Part shown: positions 22,335-33,342 of the stretch, piece by piece | How the letters are laid out: each line of letters begins with the position of its first letter | How positions within the stretch are numbered: position 1 is the first letter of the stretch | Assembly: GCA_911728455.2 (NCBI GenBank) | Contig: OU452229.1 | Span: 21,146,754 to 21,210,753, forward strand | Source: Marthasterias glacialis | Taxonomy: Eukaryota; Echinodermata; Asteroidea; Forcipulatida; Asteriidae | Reading direction: 5' to 3' | Length of the DNA stretch: 64,000 nucleotides | Position numbers and translations under genes: made by a program | The notes under the pieces: model-generated | Database searches by the model: none | The model's input: the letters and a program-made list of their open reading frames with translations, nothing else | Told to the model about the DNA's origin: nothing

Positions 22335-23464
22335 TTGCACTCAACCCACTGTTAAATCATCATGAGTAAAACCACAGACATGACGCTCAAGTGGTTATCA
22401 GTCGATCGTGGAACTTTTCACTCAAAGATTTATAGCTGCCCAGGTTCGGGTCTCTTTAACATTTAAAATAATTATTGTTGCAATTTTGCTAGTATCAATA
22501 TTAATTTGATGCATTGAGTGAAAAACATTAATCTACTAATATTCGTCCAGAGAAAGATAACAAAAATAATTTAGTCTTTCAGAAAAAGAAAAAAAAACCA
22601 GAAAATGGAGCTTGTGTTGGAAATTATTCTTCGAAAGAAATATTATCACAAATCTTTCTTTCCATTGAAATCAAAAACTAATAATTGCTCTTGAGGTGTT
22701 GGGGCGGGGCGAAGGAGATATGTAAGTCAGATTCGTTAAAAGTTATCACAGGAAAGAGCATTATAGTGAATAGGGATCTCTTTGAACGTTGATCTTAAAA
22801 AACAAGGAAACCAAGAAATGATTTCGAGACAGAATCAACCACATCTATGTAAATAAACACACACTTTATGTACGAGTCCACTGCCGAGTACACTTCACAC
22901 ACCTCGAGAAGGTTTATTTTACAAACAAAAACATCGACAGTAGGCACTATCGTTCTTAAACTTTAAATACTCTGGTCATCTATTTGAGAAGAAACGCTAA
23001 CAAAATCTCTACATGTACAATTGTATCCACAACCAGAGGTAAACCAAAACTCACAATGGACGAGAGGGTGATTTTTAAAATTTGCACACACGGTTGTGAT
23101 TTTGAATTTCTTTGTATTATTTCAAATTGTTATTCTGCATTATTTCGAATTGTTTCATGTCGACTAATGAAATCTTGGGTTTACGAAGCTCACAATGTGG
23201 TAGCGAGACATGATTAATTACCGATAGTTGAATACGCATCTTTATAGGCATCGGCTGTGTTCGGTTTTTTCTGATTGACGGTCATTTTGAAATTTATTTC
23301 TGAGTAGTTTTGGCCGTCGCAAATTTCAACAGATTTTCCGTATGAACAATAGGCCTATTATTTAAATTTTCAAACGGCAGAGAAAATTCTAAAAAAAAAA
23401 AAATACATTTTGAGTTTTGTTTACATTTTGCATTAGTGGCAAGTAGATTAATTGTAATGACTTA
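22335..23464 (+). repeat. Downstream array cassette, type 2
   Basis: Matches 27516-28736, 34069-35258, 44239-45447 and, less closely, 61309-62484. Each copy contains a 77-codon frame from a TTG (here 22984-23217), which is not accepted as a gene. No other gene is seen. Confidence 0.6.
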
Positions 23465-23910
23465 GAGATGGAAGGACAGTGGGACTGCACTTCAGACAAC
23501 AGCAGATATGTGAACTAGCACCGATAGTTGAGTGAGCCAAACGGCAGAACTGGAGAGAACTGTGCCGCGATTCGTTTCGATACGGGGGGTGGCTGGCATG
23601 ATTTCACGTGCTCACTGAATTACAACACTATCTGCAAAGGCAAGGAAGTCGTGGTAACACGGGCCAAGTTGAAGCAATGACGCCTACTGGTGTCTTGTCT
23701 GACCGGTCACATCTTTCTAGAGACACCAACCAGCAGCGTCCGTGCCTGCGCCATGATGTGTGACTACGACCCCAGATGTCGCTCCTTCAACGTCCAGCAT
23801 TTTGGGACAGGGGAGCGAGTTTGCCAACTCAACAATGGCACCTGCCACAAAGCTGAGCACACCCAATTATTGAAGTCAAATAAACCTTCACGTGTATTTA
23901 CGGAGACTAA
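23465..23910 (+). pseudogene. CTLD-PAN pseudogene, shared-TGA lineage, copy 1
   Basis: Begins in mid-CTLD at E-M-E-G-Q-W-D-C and continues to the PAN end. Disabling changes: TAG for a Trp codon just after Y-V-N, TGA in place of TGG in the PAN start (K-Q-W), and a one-base deletion near K-P-F-T. The upstream half, signal peptide and 5' block are absent. The same W-to-TGA change is in the copies at 28737, 35259 and 45448, so the lineage died before it was amplified. Confidence 0.85.
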
Positions 23911-24490
23911 CAAAAAAGCTAGGATGAAAAAAATATGGGCCATTAACTCGGCGGTAGACATAAAGTCATGGTAATAACCCGAATAAACGCTGGTGGCTTT
24001 TTTGGAAACTGGATTTGATTGGGATTGCAGTTGTAAAGATTCGAAATGAACATAACATATTCTTTAGAATTTAGAAGAGATTAGCCAGGCACTATTGTAA
24101 ACAGATGTGTCGATGTCGATATGAATATTTCTTTATACGGCAAATAAAACAAAAAATATTCATTATAGTTTTGATTCTTTTTTAATTTGTTTCTTTCTTT
24201 TTTATACATTCCATTAGGTAGCTTGAACATGATAGCAGAGTGCCCAATTATACCCGCTGTAGGCGTCTCCTTGGCCGTTTTTCGGCCCTTATTTCAAAAT
24301 ATCGTTTGGGCATTAACTTCTCATCCAGTTATTCACAATGCATTCAGTTGGTTTCGAGATACAATATAGTTGAATAGACTCAAATTGCCCGCTCGCGCGT
24401 TTCTTCCTCCCATGGTCACTGGACCTACTTATCGATTTAGCTCGTAAAAACAATAGTATATTTCTTTCCCAATAGAGAGCGGCGTAGGTT

Positions 24491-25079
24491 TTAACCCTAT
24501 CAGGACCGGGGGGGGGGGCACAATGTGCCCCCTACCATTTTTTCCCCCTGAAACTTTTTAACGCTTGGTTTGATCACCGCAAATTTTTCTGACTTTTCCC
24601 AAAATATATATAGGATTATACTGGCAAAAAATATCTGATGACGGGGGTTAGCTGTTGCCATAGCGACCATTTGTTTGACCTTGGGTCACACGATTTTACT
24701 TTTTGTGATTTTTGTAACTTTAAACATAATTTCCATTTTTTTTTATTTCTTTTCCAGAAAAGTGATCGGGATGAGTCACGTGATTGTCTGAAATGGATAA
24801 ATATGCCAAGTTTCAAAACATTCGGACGAGAAATACAGAAGTTATAGGGAAAACACGATTTTTGACCAAAATGGGCAAAAAACAGTCAAAAACGCCTTCT
24901 AGTGACGATGTTTGACACTTCTTGACGCCATCATGTAGAATTCGGTGAACTTAACATGTGTGGCAAGTTTCATCAAAATCGGTCGAACACTTTGGAAAAT
25001 ACGGAGGAGGGGGGGGGGGGGCACTATGTGCCCCCGGTCCCCGTACATCCTAAAAAAAGCCCCGTCCTGATAGGGTTAA
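24491..25079. mobile_element. piggyBac-like MITE at a TTAA site
   Basis: 589 bp between TTAA duplications. Left end TTAACCCTATCAGGACCGGG, right end CCCCGTCCTGATAGGGTTAA, giving inverted repeats of about 16 bp plus a G-rich/C-rich subterminal region. TTAA targets and CCC-starting ends are the hallmark of piggyBac elements. There is no transposase ORF, so it is non-autonomous. The relic units at 662 and 63074 show the same site without it (...TTTTAACGTCCGTGCC). Confidence 0.88.
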
Positions 25080-25242
25080 CGTCCGTACCTGCGCCACGAT
25101 GTGCGACTACGACCCCAGATGTCACTCCGTTAACGTGCAGCATTTTGGGACAGGGGAGCGAATTTGCCAACTCAACAATGGCACCCGCTACGAGGCTGAC
25201 CACACCCAGTTCGTGGAGTCGAAGAAACCTTTCGCGTGTTAG
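25078..25242 (+). pseudogene. Isolated PAN-domain fragment next to MITE
   Basis: Open from N-V-R-T-C-A-T-M-C through the N-G-T sequon to F-A-C and TAG, missing the first PAN cysteine and the last four residues. Its first codon overlaps the TTAA duplication of the MITE. No start or promoter. Confidence 0.75.
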
Positions 25243-25911
25243 ATAATTTCAATCCACACACTGTTAAATCCTCACCAGTATAGAAATGACGCTCAAATGG
25301 TAGAAACAGCCGATTGTAGACTTGTTCACTCAAACATTCCTAGACCAAGTTTTGGTCTGTTTTAACATTTCAAATAAACATTGTTGTATTTTTGTTTAAA
25401 GCAAGTTTCTATGAATACTCATTTGATACATTGAGTGAAAAACATTCACATATCAATATTCGTTCGAAAAAAATGTAGTTGCTATTATTCGGTCTTTGAG
25501 AAAAACAAATCAGCCACTGGAACTTGTGATGGGAAGTCTTCTCCGAGGCAGGGGAGAGAAAGGCTTGATAAACAATGCTCACGGACTCCGATAAGAATGA
25601 ATATCATTGCAGCATATCAAGTTCAAGCAATGGCGCCCTCTTGCGTCGTTTTTGACCTGCCACCACCGGCGCTTAACATTACATTTTCCATTCATTATTT
25701 CGTTTGACCATTAATTTCAAAAACAGACCCATTAAACCACCTTGTATAATGGATGAGCAAGACATTGGTCGGTTCAAAAAAATCTCTGCTAATACACCGG
25801 TGGTGGTTTTCAAGTCACGTGACTTCTAGTATAGTAAACATCAACAAACAGTGCGTCCTCCAAAAGAAAGTGCAGTTGTTGTAAAGTACATGATGATATT
25901 GTTGCATTTGT
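25243..25911 (+). repeat. Array interval upstream of fossil X
   Basis: Cassette-type DNA to about 25540. From about 25545 it becomes virtually identical to 32098 onward. It contains the short PAN-start relic at 25621-25663. No gene. Confidence 0.55.
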
Positions 25912-26074
25912 TTATTCGATCGAGGCTTTTCTTTCTCAAAATCTGTGAAGAATATTCCAGAGTTTGAACCAGAGACCTTTACCGGAGTGGCTGAATAAAG
26001 CCAGTAAGGACAGTTACAACAAGGCTTGGAAATTCTACAAGGAACGTTATGTTCATGATGTGTTAGTATCATAG
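25912..26074 (+). pseudogene. Coding fossil family X, copy 4
   Basis: Reads L-F-D-R-G-F-S-F-S-K-S-V-K-N-I-P-E-F-E-P, then E-T-F; a single frameshift near 25981 leads to P-E-W-L-N-K-A-S-K-D-S-Y-N-K-A-W-K-F-Y-K, ending ...V-L-V-S and TAG at 26072-26074. The stop aligns with that of the minus-strand copies at 13941 and 19335. Confidence 0.5.
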
Positions 26075-26789
26075 TTGAACGACGGAACGTTTGGGCCAGA
26101 CGACCGCGATCACACACTTTTCAACACCAGAAATTGCACGATTGTGAAGCCAAAAACCATCAAAAGAAGGCTTTCCAAAACTGTGTTATTCATTTGTCTA
26201 TTTGAAATACCGCAAGGCTATATATAAATGCTCATTATTCCAACGTTCTTATTGCCTGTAGTGCATAACTCAAAATATTCCTCTTTTGTAGTGGAATACT
26301 TGTAGTGTATGAAATAGTAATGTGATTCAAATCACTGTAACAGCATACAACTTTAAATATAAGGGTTTGGGAACTGTGTTGTTATTCCCAATAGCCGACT
26401 GTCAGTGTTTGCGCGTCTTTGCCATCAGCAGAGATGACGTAGTACCTACATTACTCAGTCACGTGATGAAATGTAAACATTAGCCGAGAAATCGGTCTAT
26501 TGGATGTTTCCTGCATCCATGGTTACAAGGTCCACTCTATAATTGAATTTGATGTCACCATGGAAACTAAATTATTAACTATCTCACCAAAACAGCGCAG
26601 CACTTAATAATATTGAAATATAAGCCGATCAAACACAATTTCCTTTCTGCAAGGAGCTTTCTGACCAGCTTCAGCTGTACAAGCGTAAATCTGCACCAGT
26701 GTGCCAAATTTCTGGAAATCAGAGTTGTTAGAACTTTATTTTCCACAAATCGTTCAAGATTCTTAAAGACTGTTGGCTTTCTTGTAATA
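26075..26789 (+). promoter_or_regulatory. Upstream region of lectin gene 5 (divergent 5' type)
   Basis: Lacks most of the 5' block of the other genes. Only the last about 160 bp (from CTTTCTGACCAGCTTCAGCT at about 26659) is recognisably related, ending GACTGTTGGCTTTCTTG before the ATG. Identical to the region before gene 6. The reading frame is open for 59 codons before the ATG, which I treat as 5' UTR. Confidence 0.4.
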
Positions 26790-27515
26790 ATGGGGGGACT
26801 TTGTTTGCCTTCTGTCTTGTTGATTCTCTTCACCGTTGGTATGAGTTCTGCTCATTCGTGTAACCCTCAGATGTTGTGTCCATTCGGCTGGGAGTCATGG
26901 AGCGGCTCATGCTACAAACTTCTTGAAGAACGAATGACTTGGGATGGAGGGAGATTAAGATGTCAGGAGATGGGAGGGGAAATGGTTGCGCCTTCATCAT
27001 CGGAAGAAAATAACTATATACTGAGTAAAATCAGCAATCAAATGTGGATTAATTGTAATGATTTAGAGATTGAAGGACAGTGGGACTGCACTTCAGACAA
27101 CGGCGGATACATGAACTGGCAAACAGAGTGGGTGGAGCCCAATGGCGGAACTGCAGAAAACTGTGCTGAGATTGTAATCGATTGGGGCGGTAAATGGAAT
27201 GATTGCAGGTGCTCAAACAAAAGGTTTACTATCTGCAAAGGCAAGGAAGTCGTGGCAACACAGGTCAAGTTGAAGCAATGGCGTCTGCTTTCGGCGTGTC
27301 TGACCCGCCACACCCTACAAGAGATACCGACCACCAACGTCCGTGCCTGCGCCATGATGTGCGACTACGACCCCAGATGTCGCTCCTTCAACGTGCAGCA
27401 TTTTGGGACAGGGGAGCGAATTTGCCAACTCAACAATGGCACCCGCTACGACGCTGACCACACCCAGTTCGCGGAGTCGAAGAAACCTTTCACGTGTATT
27501 TACGGAGAGAAATAA
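26790..27515 (+). CDS. Secreted CTLD-PAN lectin, gene 5 (intact)
   Basis: 241 aa from the ATG that begins the conserved signal peptide (M-G-G-L-C-L-P-S). An upstream in-frame ATG-like start at 26613 would bury the signal peptide and is rejected. CTLD with E-P-N and W-N-D. The sub-type has S-K-I-S-N-Q-M-W before WINC, Q-T-E-W-V before E-P-N and, unusually, W-N-D-C-R-C-S-N-K-R-F: an extra cysteine two residues before the conserved one. Long linker (A-T-Q-V-K-L). PAN has C-L-T-R-H and T-T-N-V-R-A-C-A-M-M-C. Differs from gene 6 by one residue (Val/Ala in the linker). Confidence 0.93.
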   Translation: MGGLCLPSVLLILFTVGMSSAHSCNPQMLCPFGWESWSGSCYKLLEERMTWDGGRLRCQEMGGEMVAPSSSEENNYILSKISNQMWINCNDLEIEGQWDCTSDNGGYMNWQTEWVEPNGGTAENCAEIVIDWGGKWNDCRCSNKRFTICKGKEVVATQVKLKQWRLLSACLTRHTLQEIPTTNVRACAMMCDYDPRCRSFNVQHFGTGERICQLNNGTRYDADHTQFAESKKPFTCIYGEK

Positions 27516-28736
27516 TTTCACTCAACCCTCTCTTAAATCATCATGAGTAAAACCACAGACATGACGCTCAAGTGGTTATCAGTCGATCGTGGACCTTTTC
27601 ACTCAAAGATTTATAGCTGCCCAGGTTCGGGTCTCTTTTAACATTTAAAATAATTATTGTTGCAATTTTGCTAGTATCAATATTAGTTTGATGCATTGAG
27701 TGAAAAACATTAATCTACTAATATTCGTCCAGAGAAAGATAACAAAAATAATTTAGTCTTTCAGAAAAAGAAAAAAAAAAAAAAAACAGAAAATGGAGCT
27801 TGTGTTGGAAATTATTCTTCGAAGGAAATATTATCACAAATCTTTCTTTCCATTGAAATCAAAAAGTAATAATTGCTCTTGAGGTGTTGGGGCGGGGCGA
27901 AGGGAGATATGTAAGTCAGATTCGTTAATTTTTTTTCACAGGAAAGAGCATTATAGTGAATAGGGATCTCTTTGAACGTTGATCTTAAAAAACAAGGAAA
28001 CCAAGAAATGATTTCGAGACAGAATCAACCACATCTATGTAAATAAACACACACTTTATGTACGAGTCCACTGTCGAGTACACTTCACACACCTCGAGAA
28101 GGTTTATTTTACAAACAAAAACATCGACAGTAGGCACTATCGTTCTTAAACTTTAAATACTCTGGTCATCTATTTGAGAAGAAACGCTAACAAAATCTCT
28201 ACATGTACAATTGTATCCACAACCATCGGTAAACCAAAACTCACAATGGACGAGAGGGTTATTTTTAAAATTTGCACACACGGTTGTGATTTTGAATTTC
28301 TTTGTATTATTTCATATTGTTATTCTGCATTATTTCGAATTGTTTCATGTCGACTAATGAAATCTTGGGTTTACGAAGCTCACAATGTGGTAGCGAGACA
28401 TGATTAATTACCGATAGTTGAATATGCATCTTTATACGCATCGGCTGTGTTCGTTTTTTTTCTGATTGACGGTCATTTTGAGATTTAAGACAGTTTTTGT
28501 GTATTGTTATCATTAGGAACTTGCATAAGGTCTTCACAGCACCGGGCTGGCGAGGTAGGAAATAACTCAAACTGCTTTCTGAGTAGTTTTGGCTTATCGC
28601 AAATTTCAACAGATTTTCCGTATGAACAATATTATTAAAATTTTCAAACGGCAGAGAAAATTTAAAAAAAAAAAATACATTTTGAGTTTTGTTTACATTT
28701 TGCATTAGTGGCAAGTAGATTAATTGTAATGACTTA
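27516..28736 (+). repeat. Downstream array cassette of gene 5 (type 2)
   Basis: Non-coding; resembles 44239-45447 more closely than it resembles the cassette after gene 6, although genes 5 and 6 are nearly identical. Poly-A tract at about 27770-27786. Confidence 0.6.
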
Positions 28737-29182
28737 GAGATGGAAGGACAGTGGGACTGCACTTCAGACAACAGGGGATATGTGAACTAGCACCGACAGT
28801 TGAGTGAGCCAAACGGCAGAACTGGAGAGAACTGTGCCGCAATTCGTTTCGATACGGGGGGTGGCTGGCATGATTTCACGTGCTCACTGAATTACAACAC
28901 TATCTGCAAAGGCAAGGAAGTCGTGGTAACACAGGCCAAGTTGAAGCAATGACGCCTACTGGTGTCTTGTCTGACCGGCCACTTCTTTCTAGAGATACCG
29001 GCTAGCAGCGTCCGTGCCTGCGCCATGATATGCGACTACGACCCCAGATGTCGCTCCTTCAACGTGCAGCATTTTGGGACAGGGGAGCGAATTTGCCAAC
29101 TCAACAACGGTACCCTCACAAGGCTGACCACACCCAATTCGTGAAGTCAAAGAAACCTTTCACGTGTATTTACGGAGACTAA
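28737..29182 (+). pseudogene. CTLD-PAN pseudogene, shared-TGA lineage, copy 2
   Basis: Same start, TAG and W-to-TGA lesions as 23465-23910. It keeps the PAN segment S-F-N-V-Q-H-F-G-T-G-E-R-I-C and has a base deletion in the codons after N-N-G-T. Ends GGAGACTAA. Confidence 0.85.
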
Positions 29183-29766
29183 CAAAAAAGCTAGGATGAA
29201 AAAAAAAATATGGGCCATTAACTCGGAGGTAGACATAAAGTCATGGTAATAACCCCAATAAACGCTGGTGGCTTTTTTTGAAACCGGATTTGAATGGGAT
29301 TGCAGTTGTAAAGATTTGAAATGAACATAACATATTCTTTAGACTTTAGAAGAGATTAGCCAGGCACTATTGTAAACAGATGTGTCGATGTCGATATGAA
29401 TATTTCTTTATACAACAAATAAAACAAAAAACATTAATTATAATTTTGATTTTTTTTTCTTTCTTTCTTTCTTTTTTATATATCGCATTAAGTAGCTTGA
29501 ACATGTCAGCAGAGTGCCCAATTATACCCACTGTAGGCGTCTCTCCTTTGCCGTTTTTCGGCCCTTATTTCAAAATATCGTTTGGGCTTTAACTTCTCAT
29601 CCAGTTATTCACAATGCATTCAGTTGGTTTCGAGATACAATAAAGTTGTATAGACTCAAATTGCCCGCTCGCGCGTTTCTTCCTCCCATGGTCACTGGAC
29701 CTACTTATCGATTTAGCTCGTAAAAACAATAGTATATTTCTTTCCCAAAAGAGAGCGGCATAGGTT
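29183..29766 (+). repeat. Spacer between pseudogene and MITE
   Basis: Array DNA matching 23911-24490, 35641-36261 and 45830-46450, and also 233-661. Homopyrimidine tract at about 29450-29476. No gene. Confidence 0.55.
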
Positions 29767-30337
29767 TTAACCCTATTAGGACCGGGGGGTGCACAATGTG
29801 CCCCCTACAATTTTTCTTCCCCTGAAACTTTTTAACGCTTGGTTTGATCACCGCGAATTTTTCTGATTTTTCCCAAAATATATCTAGGATTATATTGGCA
29901 AAAAATATATGATGACGGGGGTTAGCTGTTGCCATAGCAACCATTTGTTTGACCTTGGGTCACACGATTTTACTTTTTGTGATTTTTGTAACTTTAAACA
30001 TAATTTCCATTTTTTTTTTATTTCTTTGCCAGAAAAGTGATCGGGATGAGTCACGTGATAGTCTGAAATGGATAAATATGCCATTCGGACGAGAAATACA
30101 GAAGTTATAGGGAAAACACGATTTTTGACCAAAATGGGCAAAAAACAGTCAAAACGCCTTCTAGTGACGATTTTTGACACTTCTTGACGCCATCATGTAG
30201 AATTCGGTGAAATTAACATGTGTGGCAAGTTTCATCAAAATCGGTCGAACACTTTGGAAAATACGGAGGGGGGGCACTATATGTGCCCCCGGTCCCCGTA
30301 CATCCTAAAAAAAAAAGCCCGGTCCTGATAGGGTTAA
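29767..30337. mobile_element. piggyBac-like MITE, second full copy
   Basis: 571 bp with TTAA at both ends, TTAACCCTATTAGGACCGGG on the left and GGTCCTGATAGGGTTAA on the right. Same insertion point in the array unit as the copy at 24491, so it was inherited by duplication and is not an independent insertion. Small internal deletion (about 12 bp) relative to that copy near 30082. Confidence 0.88.
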
Positions 30338-30590
30338 CGTCCTTGCCTGCGCCACGATGTGCGACTACGACCCCAGATGTCGCTCCTTCAACGTGCAGCA
30401 TTTTGGGACAGGGGAGCGAATTTGCCAACTCAACAATGGCACCCGCTACGAGGCTGACCTCTCCCAGTTCGTGGAGTCGAAGAAACCTTTCGCGTGTGAG
30501 ATAACTTCAATCCACACACTGATAAATCCTCACCAGTATAGAAATGACGCTCAAATGGTAGAAACAGCCGATCGTAGACATTTTAAATAA
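30336..30590 (+). pseudogene. Isolated PAN-domain fragment after second MITE
   Basis: As 25078-25242, but the TAG has become GAG (F-A-C-E-I-T-S), so the frame runs on to a stop at 30588-30590. Starts at N-V-L-A-C-A-T-M-C. No promoter or signal peptide. Confidence 0.7.
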
Positions 30591-31000
30591 ACATTGTTGT
30601 ATTTTTGTTTAAAGCAAGTTTCTATGAAAATTCATTTGATATATTGAGTGACAAAACATTCACATATCAATATTCGTTCGAAAAAATGTAGTTGTTAGTA
30701 TTCAGTCTTTAAGAAAAACAAATTAGCCAATGGAACTTGTGATGGGAAGTCTTCTCCGATGGGAATATAAAAAAAAACAAAAAAAACAAAAAACATCTGT
30801 TTGAATTGAAATAAAAAACAAATTGGTGTGGGGATGGGGTGAAAGAAAGAACATGTGTAAGTGAAGTTCGTTTCATTAAAATTTATCACAGGTACGAGCT
30901 TGATTGTGACAGGGATCTCTTTGGACGTTGATGTTAAGAACAATGATACCAAGAAATGATTGCTAGAGAGAATTATTCACATGTATGTAAATAAACTAAA
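30591..31000 (+). repeat. Array cassette DNA
   Basis: Downstream-cassette sequence (ATATTGAGTGACAAAACATTC, CACAGGTACGAGC motifs). No gene. Confidence 0.5.
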
Positions 31001-31340
31001 GCATAAAGTAGACCATTTTAACAGCATCTAATCTTGTATTTTTTCCCTCCAGTGCCCTTTTGTTTATTTGTGGTCTTCTTCAATTATGGGTGTTTTAAAG
31101 TTGTTCCCATTTGTTCTTTGCTGGGGTGTTGTGGCTTCCCTCCTTTTTTATTATTTTTTTTGTTATGTTTACACTTTACTGATTGTATATATCGCTGCTT
31201 TAACGGATTTTTATGTCGGACACATCTATGATGTCAGTTATTTTTAACTTTTGTCTTGACCTGGGCATTTTAAATTGTAAATTATATAAATATACGTGTC
31301 CAAAGATTAAAATAAATAAACAAATAAATAAATAAATAAA
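31001..31340 (+). mobile_element. 3' end of a LINE-type retrotransposon (5'-truncated)
   Basis: About 340 bp, ending in a run of AAATA/AATA repeats just before AACAAGTCCAG. The homologous DNA near 14372-14392 goes straight from AAACAAAAGCG to AACAAGTCCAG, so this is an insertion. A tandem A-rich tail and lack of a 5' part fit a truncated non-LTR element; a SINE cannot be excluded. No reverse-transcriptase coding is present. Confidence 0.6.
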
Positions 31341-32468
31341 ACAAGTCCAGTGTCAAGTACTCTTCACACAACTCGAGAAGATTTATTTCACAAACAAAAC
31401 ATTGAGAGGATAGGCACTGTTGCTCTTGTTTTTTAAAAACTCTGGTCATCTGTTTGGGACGAAACGTTAAAAAAATCCCTACATGTACAATTTTATGTAC
31501 AATCTGAATTAAACAAAATCACGACGGACGCGTGAGCAGTAAGTCGTTGGTAGTTGTGCAGCTTTATATTATATCGACAGTGCATGTATATTAACATTGA
31601 CAATGATTCCATTAAAGTGCGAGATTTTGTTTGCTGCAAACGTTAAGGCAAATGTACTGTTCGTACTTGGAAACATTCTCAAAATTTCTGGAGCAAAGGC
31701 ATTTGCACACGTGCCCGGGGGTGGGGGGGGGGGGGAGTTGCAAATTCGGGCAAAACAGTGCTGAAAATTCGGGCAAAGCAAGAAGAAAAATGAAGAACAG
31801 ACGTTTTATCCGAGAGTCATTTTTAGAAGATGGCGCTTGTGTATCTCAGAAACAATTCCCAGTATCGTTTGGTGACTCCCAAAGAGAGGAATATCGGAGA
31901 TGACACGTCAGAAGATGGAAAGAGAGATGGGCAGGCTTTTATCATTAGAAGAAAATAATGATTAGTTTCTTTGTGGTCCTTGCTCACTGTGGTAAAACTA
32001 GCTTCCGAACTGGTAAAAAGGAGTACGAGCCAAAAGTTGAAACTCGAGAGAACTGTTCTCTGATCGAAACCGATAAAGGGCGGGGGGGGGGGGGGTGGTC
32101 AAGGCAGAGGAGAGAAAGGCTTGATAAACAATGCTCACGGACTCCGATAAGAATGAATATCATTGCAGCATATCAAGTTCAAGCACTGGCGCCCTCTTGC
32201 GTCGTTTTTGACCTGCCACTACCCAGCTCTTAACATTACATTTTCCATTCATTATTTCGTTTGACCATTAATTTCAAATACAGACCCATTAAACCACCTT
32301 GTATAATGGATGAGCAAGACATTGGTCGGTTCAAAAAAATCTCTGCTAATACACCGGTGGTGGTTTTCAAGTCACGTGACTTCTAGTATAGTAAACATCA
32401 ACAAACAGTGCGTCCTCCAAAAGAAAGTGCAGTTGTTGTAAAGTACATGATGATATTGTTGCATTTGT
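31341..32468 (+). repeat. Array interval with G-rich tract
   Basis: Matches 8180-9500 and 25545-25911 in different parts. G-rich tracts at about 31719-31736 and 32082-32096. Short PAN-start relic at 32177-32219. No gene. Confidence 0.55.
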
Positions 32469-32628
32469 TTATTCGATCGAGGCTTTTCTTTCTCAAAATC
32501 TGTGAAGAATATTCCAGAGTTTGAACCAGAGACCTTACCCAAGTGGCTGAATAAAGCCAGAGGACAGTTACAACAAGTCTTGGAAATTCTACAAGGAACG
32601 TTATGTTCATGATGTGTTAGTATCATAG
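32469..32628 (+). pseudogene. Coding fossil family X, copy 5
   Basis: As 25912-26074, with one different small deletion: here the E-T-L-P-K-W-L-N-K-A reading is uninterrupted across the point where copy 4 is shifted, and a later deletion (AGTAAGG to AGAGG) breaks it instead. TAG at 32626-32628. Confidence 0.5.
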
Positions 32629-33342
32629 TTGAACGACGGAACGTTTGGGCCAGACGACCGCGATCACACACTTTTCAACACCAGAATTTCACGATTGTGA
32701 AGCCAAAAACCATCAAAAGAAGGCTTTCCAAAACTGTGTTATTCATTTGTCTATTTGAAATACCGCAAGGCTATATATAAATGCTCATTATTCCAACGTT
32801 CTTATTGCCTGTAGTGCATAACTCAAAATAATCCTCTTTTGTAGTGGAATACTTGTAGTGTATGAAATAGTAATGTGATTCAAATCACTGTAACAGCATA
32901 CAACTTTAAATATAAGGGTTTGGGAACTGTGTTGTTATTCCCAATAGCCGACTGTCAGTGTTTGCGCGTCTTTGCCATCAGCAGAGATGACGTAGTACCT
33001 ACATTACTCAGTCACGTGATGAAATGTAAACATTAGCCGAGAAATCGGTCTATTGGATGTTTCCTGCATCCATGGTTACACGGTCCACTCTATAATTGAA
33101 TTTGATGTCACCATGGAAACTAAATTATTAACTATCTCACCAAAACAGCGCAGCACTTAATAATATTGAAATATAAGCCGATCAAACACAATTTCCTTTC
33201 TGCAAGGAGCTTTCTGACCAGCTTCAGCTGTACAAGCGTAAATCTGCACCAGTGTGCCAAATTTCTGGAAATCAGAGTTGTTAGAACTTTATTTTCCACA
33301 AATCGTTCAAGATTCTTAAAGACTGTTGGCTTTCTTGTAATA

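Noticed and set aside
22984..23217. 77-codon frame kept open in three cassettes (also 28174 and 44891)
   Set aside because: No ATG at the start, low complexity, and the copies are too similar for open frames to be informative; diverged cassettes do not keep it.
26613..26789. 59-codon N-terminal extension of genes 5 and 6
   Set aside because: It would place the signal peptide inside the protein; the other copies start at the downstream ATG with the same context.
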